The notes under the pieces were generated by a model. It was not told where the DNA came from. It saw nothing but the letters and a program-made list of their open reading frames with translations, and did no database searches. Both the position numbers and the translations under genes were made by a program. This document shows, piece after piece, positions 1 to 3,953 of a stretch of DNA of 6,583 nucleotides. The stretch is from assembly GCA_040756085.1 (NCBI GenBank), contig JBFMAE010000304.1, forward strand, positions 1 to 6,583. The letters are read 5' to 3'. The number at the start of each line of letters is the position of its first letter. Within the stretch, counting starts at the first letter, position 1. This DNA comes from JBFMAE01 sp040756085 (lineage in GTDB: Bacteria > Desulfobacterota > BSN033 > UBA1163).

Positions 1-308
1 TCCAAGGCCACATGGATATTCTCAGCCTGAGAGGGGCTCAGGCTCTTCAGGACGAGAAACTTTTCCCCATATTCACCGCTCCATAATCGCGATACGATTT
101 TGGCTACCACCTCATCGGCCCATGAAAAATCGATGGAACCCATCCCTGAAAAATCGAGGACGATGTGAAGGGCCACCTTCCTTTCTCCTAAAATTTTTTC
201 GATGGCTTCACGAATCCGGGCACCCCGAGACCGACCGGCCATCTCCCTGGCCCCATTCTTTAAAAGGCCGTTCGTCAGTTTTTTTAAAGAGAGGATCTTC
301 TTATCCAT
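1..308 (-). CDS. STAS-like domain (DUF4325-type) protein, 3' end outside window
   Basis: This reading frame is open from an ATG at 308 to the window edge (102 codons, no stop), so the C-terminus is missing. After a basic N-terminus of about 28 residues there is an amphipathic stretch (RGARIREAIEKIL, residues 28-40). It is followed by a strand and turn, VALHIVLDFSGMGSIDFSWA at residues 45-64, and then DEVVAKIV. The pattern of hydrophobic strand, DFSG, ID-S/F-ADE and then a helix is what I know from the STAS-like DUF4325 family, which resembles anti-sigma-factor antagonists. Members are often found near histidine-kinase-like ATPases or other signalling proteins, and their biochemical role is largely unknown. 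The start is supported by a weak GAAG at 319-316, seven bases upstream, and by a promoter at 369-339. The next gene downstream, which might be the partner, is off the window. The domain call rests on motif recognition only. Confidence 0.7.
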   Translation of the reverse strand, partial: MDKKILSLKKLTNGLLKNGAREMAGRSRGARIREAIEKILGERKVALHIVLDFSGMGSIDFSWADEVVAKIVSRLWSGEYGEKFLVLKSLSPSQAENIHVAL

Positions 309-338
309 TCTTTATCTTCAATTGATTCAGTTGAAATA

Positions 339-369
339 ATAATAAATCAAAGATTTTATCGTTTGTCAA
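339..369 (-). promoter_or_regulatory. sigma70-like promoter of the STAS-like gene
   Basis: On the minus strand a perfect TTGACA (369-364) is followed by TATTAT (344-339, five of six consensus bases) at a 19-bp spacing. An alternative TTTATT (346-341) sits at 17 bp. Transcription would start near 332, giving a 5' leader of roughly 25 bases before the ATG at 308. The surrounding DNA is AT-rich, as expected of a promoter. Confidence 0.6.
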
Positions 370-380
370 GAAAAATCATT

Positions 381-408
381 GAGATTTCTGAAAAAGTATA
401 GAAATCTC
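381..408. promoter_or_regulatory. perfect 9-bp inverted repeat upstream of the promoter, possible regulator site
   Basis: GAGATTTCT (381-389) and AGAAATCTC (400-408) are exact reverse complements separated by 10 bp. The dyad centre is about 62 bp upstream of the predicted transcription start of the STAS-like gene, a position typical of class-I activator sites. There is no T-run, so a terminator is unlikely. It does not match the CRP/FNR consensus. Function is inferred from position only. Confidence 0.4.
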
Positions 409-434
409 TAATTACATCAATTAGGATAGGGACA

Positions 435-529
435 GATTACACAGATAAGAAAAGCATTTAAAAATCATGCAAATCTGCGCAGTCATCTTTTGAAACCTGT
501 TCCTGACAGGTTCAGGAATTCGTGTAATC
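435..529. repeat. 95-bp nested palindromic element
   Basis: The outer ends are a perfect 8-bp inverted repeat, GATTACAC (435-442) and GTGTAATC (522-529). The left end can also pair with an internal arm: GATTACACAGAT (435-446) against ATCTGCGCAGTC (473-484), with nine Watson-Crick pairs and one wobble out of twelve. The right half contains two overlapping 7-bp hairpins at 494-518. CGTGTAAT recurs at 537-544, sixteen bases after its copy at 521-528. The GATTAC-CAGAT / ATCTG-G-GTC style resembles short interspersed palindromes seen in environmental bacterial genomes. Copy number in this genome cannot be judged from the window. Confidence 0.5.
494..518. repeat. two overlapping, mutually exclusive 7-bp hairpins
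   Basis: AACCTGT (494-500) pairs perfectly with ACAGGTT (506-512) across a 5-base loop. TTCCTGA (500-506) pairs perfectly with TCAGGAA (512-518), also across a 5-base loop. The right arm of the first overlaps the middle of the second, so only one can form at a time. No T-tract follows on either strand. It lies inside the larger palindromic unit and is probably part of it. Confidence 0.55.
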
Positions 530-568
530 AAAAGAGCGTGTAATAATTTTTCAGAGCTCTCTCCTTCA

Positions 569-675
569 CCCCGTTACTCCAGGATGCCCCAGCCTTCAAG
601 CTGGAGAGGAATGGAATGTTGAGAATATTAATTGCTCGAAAGAAGCTCTGTCCTTTAGGTCGAGGAGTAACGGGG
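569..675. repeat. 107-bp element with perfect 12-bp terminal inverted repeats (MITE-like)
   Basis: CCCCGTTACTCC (569-580) and GGAGTAACGGGG (664-675) are exact reverse complements 83 bp apart. Internally, CCAGC (589-593) pairs with GCTGG (600-604), and alternatively CTCCAG (577-582) with CTGGAG (601-606). Near the right end CCTTTAGG (652-659) sits in a weakly pairing segment. That motif recalls the subterminal hairpins of IS200/IS605-type elements, but the resemblance is from memory and loose. No transposase frame is present and I see no clear flanking target duplication. It could be a non-autonomous mobile element, a remnant, or a structured RNA segment. Confidence 0.5.
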
Positions 676-820
676 CTCACTTCGGTCTTTCCACCACAGG
701 GCTTCAAAGATTCACTGGCAGGGAGGTCACAGGTGGGGATCTTGGGGATCGATTCTAAGAAGAAACAGGAGAAGCCTTCGGGACGGATGGAATGGGAGCA
801 GTGGAAGAGCTCTGTCGATC

Positions 821-1132
821 TTAATGGATGATTTTGTCGGGATCTTTTTGAATCCGAAAAGGGCCCTCCCAGGGATGCTGAGCCTCAGCAATGAACCGGT
901 CTCGACAACTTTTACAGAGAAACAAGGCAAACTCTTCATAAACCTCTTTCTCTAACTCTTTTGGGTCCGCCTGCTCGATCTGCTCTAAGATCTGTTCCAG
1001 TTGTTGATCAACTCCACCCTCAGGCTCCAAAAGCAGTCCATCAAACCCGGCAAAGACCCGGATGTGAACCACATAGGTCAGACCCCCCGAAAGCAGTTCT
1101 TTCCCGCACCTCATACAATGTCGCTCTTCCAT
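821..1132 (-). CDS. small protein with two CxxC pairs, probably zinc-binding, function unknown
   Basis: This is a complete 103-residue protein. An N-terminal CxxC (C6, C9, in HCMRCGKELL) is matched by a second CxxC (C73, C76, in FLCKSCRDRF), as in a split zinc ribbon. Between them are a predicted beta segment (LTYVVHIRVFAGFDG, residues 18-32) and an acidic helix rich in Gln and Glu (about 41-68). There is no signal peptide or membrane segment, so it should be cytoplasmic. Small proteins of this layout occur as uncharacterised proteins in Desulfobacterota, as far as I recall. The ATG at 1132 is supported by AAAGGG (1147-1142), nine bases upstream. It follows trmFO on the same strand after 97 bp and may be co-transcribed. 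Zinc binding is inferred from the cysteines, and no function can be assigned. Confidence 0.75.
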   Translation of the reverse strand: MEERHCMRCGKELLSGGLTYVVHIRVFAGFDGLLLEPEGGVDQQLEQILEQIEQADPKELEKEVYEEFALFLCKSCRDRFIAEAQHPWEGPFRIQKDPDKIIH

Positions 1133-1136
1133 CTTA

Positions 1137-1213
1137 ATTGGCCCTTTGTCCTTAGTCCTTGGTCAGTTGTCCGCGATCATTGGTCTTTAACTACAGACCA
1201 CTGACTACTAACT
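1137..1213. repeat. degenerate heptamer array with orientation switch
   Basis: Read in steps of seven from 1137, seven consecutive units fit NTTNGTC (starts 1137, 1144, 1151, 1158, 1165, 1172 and 1179), with the unit at 1172 (CGCGATC) the most divergent. Four further in-phase units (starts 1186, 1193, 1200 and 1207) instead fit ACTRACY, essentially the reverse complement of the first type, with TTTAACT at 1186 as the transition unit. The array can therefore fold: TGGTCT (1181-1186) pairs with AGACCA (1195-1200), and GTCAG (1162-1166) with CTGAC (1201-1205). It fills most of the gap between trmFO and the small gene, and its first units supply that gene's Shine-Dalgarno sequence. There is no U-tract for a classical terminator. 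Confidence 0.6.
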
Positions 1214-1229
1214 ATTGCCTATTACGGTT

Positions 1230-2540
1230 TCATACCTCCATCTCCCTGATCCATCTTTCCATTTCCTTCAATGCACGCTTCCCCAGTAGGTGTCTTTTCT
1301 CCCGTCCTTTTGTCCTGCCCTGTAAGGGAGGAAAGAGACCAAAGTTGATGTTCATCGGCTGGAAGGGATGTGTCTGGGAGTGGATGATGTAATGGATCAA
1401 AGCACCCATGGCTGTGGTAGGAGGAGGAACGACGGTGGGCATTCCATTCCTGTATCGAAAGGCATTGATCCCCGATAAAAGTCCCATCGCTGCAGATTCC
1501 ATATACCCTTCTACCCCTGTGATCTGTCCGGCAAAAAAGAGACAGGGACGATGTCTTAACTGGAGAGATTCCTGAAGTAATCGAGGGGAATCGATGAAGG
1601 TATTGCGATGGACTGAGCCAAATCGGACGAACTCCGCCTCTTCCAAACCCGGGATCATTCGAAAGATTCTTCTCTGCTCTTCTTGTCTTAGTCGTGTTTG
1701 GAATCCCACCAGATTGAAGAGCGTTTCCAACCGATCCTCCTGCCTCAGTTGGACAACGGCAAAGGGCTGCTTTCCTGTTTTCGGATCGATGAGGCCCACC
1801 GGCTTAAGCGGCCCATAGGCCAGAGTCTCTCTCCCACGCTCCGCCATCTCCTCAATGGGAAGGCACCCTTCAAAGAGATATCTCCTTTCAAACTTTCGGA
1901 TCGGCATTCTTTCCGCATGATTGAGGGCATCCACAAATCGGTAATACTCTTCCTCCGTCATGGGGCAATTGATATAGTCATCTCCTCCTCCCTTTCCATA
2001 CCGGGAGGCCTTAAAGGTCTTCTCCAAATTGATCGAATCCGAGTTAATGATCGGTGAGATGGCGTCGTAGAAAAAGAGATGGCGATTCCCTGTCACTTTC
2101 TGTATCTCTTTGCTCAGGGTTTCAGAGGTAAGAGGACCGGTTGCGAGAATGGTGACTTCATCCTCAGGAAGGGTGGAGACCTCCTTCCGGATGATCTCCA
2201 CATTCTCCAGTCCTTCCAGTATTTGGGTGATTCTTCTTGAAAAGGCTTCCCGATCAACGGCCAGAGAATCTCCAGCAGGAACCCTTGCCTCTTTTGCCGT
2301 TTTTAGGATAAGGGATTCTAATTGTCCCATCTCCTCTTTAAGAACTCCTGGCGAATTTTCAATCGATTCTGATTTGAAAGAATTGCTGCAAACGATCTCT
2401 GCCAAGAAAGGGGAGCGGTGCGCCGGAGAATAAATCTCCGGTTTCATCTCGTAGAGGATGACTTCCCCCCCTCGCTTCCCAATCTGCCAGGCAGCCTCAC
2501 ACCCTGCCAGCCCCGCCCCAATGACAATAATCGGCTTCAT
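1230..2540 (-). CDS. trmFO: tRNA (uracil-5-)-methyltransferase TrmFO, FAD and folate dependent
   Basis: TrmFO methylates U54 in the T-loop of tRNA in the cytoplasm, taking the carbon from methylenetetrahydrofolate and using reduced FAD. The 436-residue protein has the family's usual length. It starts with the dinucleotide-binding motif IGAGLAGCEAAW (residues 7-18). It carries the conserved CSNSFKS segment with C51 and the FEGCLPIEEMAERG segment with C226, equivalent to the two functionally important cysteines of the Bacillus enzyme. The second flavin segment, FFAGQITGVEGYMESAAMG, lies at 335-353, and NINFGLFPPL near the C-terminus (397-406) is also typical. The ATG at 2540 gives the canonical N-terminus, and an in-frame TAA lies just upstream. 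The Shine-Dalgarno is poor: GGAAGG (2562-2557) is 16 bases away. The gene is separated from topA by an opposite-strand gene, so it probably uses its own promoter. Confidence 0.97.
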   Translation of the reverse strand: MKPIIVIGAGLAGCEAAWQIGKRGGEVILYEMKPEIYSPAHRSPFLAEIVCSNSFKSESIENSPGVLKEEMGQLESLILKTAKEARVPAGDSLAVDREAFSRRITQILEGLENVEIIRKEVSTLPEDEVTILATGPLTSETLSKEIQKVTGNRHLFFYDAISPIINSDSINLEKTFKASRYGKGGGDDYINCPMTEEEYYRFVDALNHAERMPIRKFERRYLFEGCLPIEEMAERGRETLAYGPLKPVGLIDPKTGKQPFAVVQLRQEDRLETLFNLVGFQTRLRQEEQRRIFRMIPGLEEAEFVRFGSVHRNTFIDSPRLLQESLQLRHRPCLFFAGQITGVEGYMESAAMGLLSGINAFRYRNGMPTVVPPPTTAMGALIHYIIHSQTHPFQPMNINFGLFPPLQGRTKGREKRHLLGKRALKEMERWIREMEV

Positions 2541-2578
2541 CGCTTTTTATTTTATGCCTTCCATCGCTGAATTGCAAA

Positions 2579-2606
2579 ATAATTTCTAAGGAACTGTTTT
2601 TGACAA
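2579..2606 (-). promoter_or_regulatory. possible trmFO promoter
   Basis: On the minus strand TTGTCA (2606-2601) is followed after 16 bp by AATTAT (2584-2579, four of six consensus bases). Transcription would start near 2572, giving a leader of about 30 bases. The -35 box overlaps, on the opposite strand, the TTGACA of the divergent radical SAM gene, so the two promoters would compete. Moderate to weak evidence. Confidence 0.35.
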
Positions 2607-2629
2607 TCTCCTCCAAAGGCTGTTAGGAT
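2600..2629 (+). promoter_or_regulatory. possible promoter of the radical SAM gene
   Basis: TTGACA (2600-2605) matches the -35 consensus exactly. The best -10 is TAGGAT (2624-2629, four of six) at 18 bp. That places the transcription start at about 2636, immediately before the ATG at 2637, implying a leaderless or nearly leaderless transcript. The same bases include AGGA (2625-2628), eight bases before the ATG, which would serve as a Shine-Dalgarno if transcription starts further upstream. The two readings exclude each other. Confidence 0.4.
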
Positions 2630-2636
2630 AGTATTT

Positions 2637-3953
2637 ATGAGGGTCGAATTCATCTCTCCGGCTGTTGAAGAAAACGCCCCGGTTCCAAATCTTGCCCTTC
2701 CGATTCTCGCTGCCCTCACTCCTCCCGATGTAAGAATTTCTTTCACCGATGACCTCCTCACCCCGATCGATTTAGAAAGGGAGCTGAAAGAAGTTGACCT
2801 CGTTGGAATCACCGTTTTGACCAAGACAGCCCTGAGGGCCTATCACATTGCTGATGCCTATCGAAAAAAAGGAATTCCTGTCGTTCTTGGAGGAATCCAC
2901 CCCACGGCCCTTCCCGAAGAGGCCAAAGAGCATGCAGATGCAGTGGTGATCGGGGAGGCGGAAGAGATTTGGCCCCGTCTCATTGAGGATGCCAGAGCTC
3001 GAAATCTTAACCCTTTTTATAGGCAGGAAGGGTTCACCGATCCTTTAAACATTCCAAAACCCCGGCGGAACATCCTGCCTGTCAGGGGATACTTCCCACT
3101 CGATGTAGTCCAGGTCTCCCGGGGATGCCCCTTTCGCTGCGAGTTTTGCTCTGTCCGGAAATTCTTCGGGGATACTTACCGGGTCAGACCGATCTCTGAT
3201 ATTGTAGAAGAGATCAGAAGCCTCCCCCATCGACTGATAATGTTCAACGATGACAATATCGTCGGCAATCCTTCTTACTCAAAAGAGTTGCTCAATGCCC
3301 TGATCCCTCTCAAGAAAAAATGGGTCGGGCAGGCCTCCCTCTCAGGATTGAAAGAAGTTGAAAATGTGGCATTGCTCGCCAAAAGTGGCTGTATCGGCCT
3401 CCAGATCGGCTTTGAATCTCTTTCCAAATCAAATCTCATCCTGTCTCATAAATATCAGAACGATCCGGCAGAATACCAGGAAATCATTGATACCCTCCAC
3501 CGGTTTGGACTCACCATCTGGGGTTCCTTTATCTTCGGTTTTGACGAAGATGATCCATCCGTCTTTGAAGAGACGGTAAATTTTGCCATTCAAACCAAAA
3601 TCTTCTCGGTGGTCTTTGCCCTTCTGACCCCTTATCCGGAAACCACCTTCTATCAGAGGATCAAAGGAGAGGGGCGATTGATTCAAGATCAATGGTGGTT
3701 GTTAGAAAGGCCGGAAGAGTCCGCTCCCCATTTCCTTCCGAAGAAAATGAGCGGCGAGGAACTCCGAAAAGGCTGGAAGAGGACTTGGAAGAAGTTCTAT
3801 TCCCTTCCCTCCATATTGAAAAGATTCCAGTGGAATTATCCATCCACGCTGGCCAATCGTCTGGTCTATTTCCCATTTCAATTCATGCAGTACCGGTTCA
3901 CCCGGCAAAAGATCATCGCAGGCAGGCGGAGATACCGAATCCGTTCATTCTGA
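2637..3953 (+). CDS. B12-binding-domain radical SAM protein, substrate unknown
   Basis: This is a 438-residue protein. Residues 1-125 look like a cobalamin-binding Rossmann domain, with LVGITVLTKTALRAYHIADA (55-74) and VVLGGIHPTALPEEA (82-96). No DxHxxG is visible, so the cobalamin would lack the lower histidine ligand, as in many members. The radical SAM core (about 155-340) has the cluster motif RGCPFRCEFC with C164, C168 and C171, the segment FNDDNIVGN (203-211) and the SAM-site segment IGLQIGFES (253-261). A basic, aromatic-rich tail of about 60 residues follows, with no clear membrane span. Relatives include methyltransferases and cyclases acting on unactivated carbons, for example in hopanoid, bacteriochlorophyll and natural-product pathways. 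Nothing here identifies the substrate. AGGA (2625-2628) supports the start. It is divergent from trmFO and convergent with topA, overlapping its 3' end by 9 bp. Confidence 0.9.
   Translation: MRVEFISPAVEENAPVPNLALPILAALTPPDVRISFTDDLLTPIDLERELKEVDLVGITVLTKTALRAYHIADAYRKKGIPVVLGGIHPTALPEEAKEHADAVVIGEAEEIWPRLIEDARARNLNPFYRQEGFTDPLNIPKPRRNILPVRGYFPLDVVQVSRGCPFRCEFCSVRKFFGDTYRVRPISDIVEEIRSLPHRLIMFNDDNIVGNPSYSKELLNALIPLKKKWVGQASLSGLKEVENVALLAKSGCIGLQIGFESLSKSNLILSHKYQNDPAEYQEIIDTLHRFGLTIWGSFIFGFDEDDPSVFEETVNFAIQTKIFSVVFALLTPYPETTFYQRIKGEGRLIQDQWWLLERPEESAPHFLPKKMSGEELRKGWKRTWKKFYSLPSILKRFQWNYPSTLANRLVYFPFQFMQYRFTRQKIIAGRRRYRIRSF

Larger units (their letters stand above)
309..820. other. 512-bp gene-free region rich in inverted repeats
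   Basis: I find no convincing coding region, tRNA or other RNA gene here. The left third (309-430) is AT-rich and holds the promoter and dyad of the STAS-like gene. The middle holds two palindromic units (435-529 and 569-675). The right part (676-820) is GC-richer and without strong structure. It shows only short repeats: GGGGATC at 735-741 and 744-750, AGCTCTGTC at 644-652 and 808-816, and the 8-bp palindrome AGAGCTCT at 553-560 and again at 806-813. No clear factor-independent terminator is visible after the small gene that ends at 821. Confidence 0.6.

Noticed and set aside
122..325. Plus-strand 67-codon open frame at the left edge
   Set aside because: It is antisense to the STAS-like gene, which has a proper promoter and a recognisable domain.
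616..831. A 71-codon open frame on the plus strand with a plausible GGAGAGGA upstream
   Set aside because: It runs through the right arm of the 107-bp inverted-repeat unit, overlaps the end of the small Cys-pair gene, and its product resembles nothing I know. Likely chance, though the Shine-Dalgarno-like site means it is not excluded.
1181..1200. Hairpin TGGTCT/AGACCA as a trmFO terminator
   Set aside because: The stem is only 6 bp with an 8-base loop and lacks a U-tract on the minus strand, so factor-independent termination is not supported.
1137..1213. Heptamer array as a CRISPR array
   Set aside because: Units are 7 bp, contiguous and degenerate, with no spacers and no cas genes nearby.
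1159..1392. Plus-strand open frame through the heptamer array and the end of trmFO
   Set aside because: Its first part is a translation of the 7-bp repeat and the rest is antisense to trmFO.
2110..2433. Plus-strand 107-codon open frame within trmFO
   Set aside because: It is fully antisense to a highly conserved gene, with no recognisable product.
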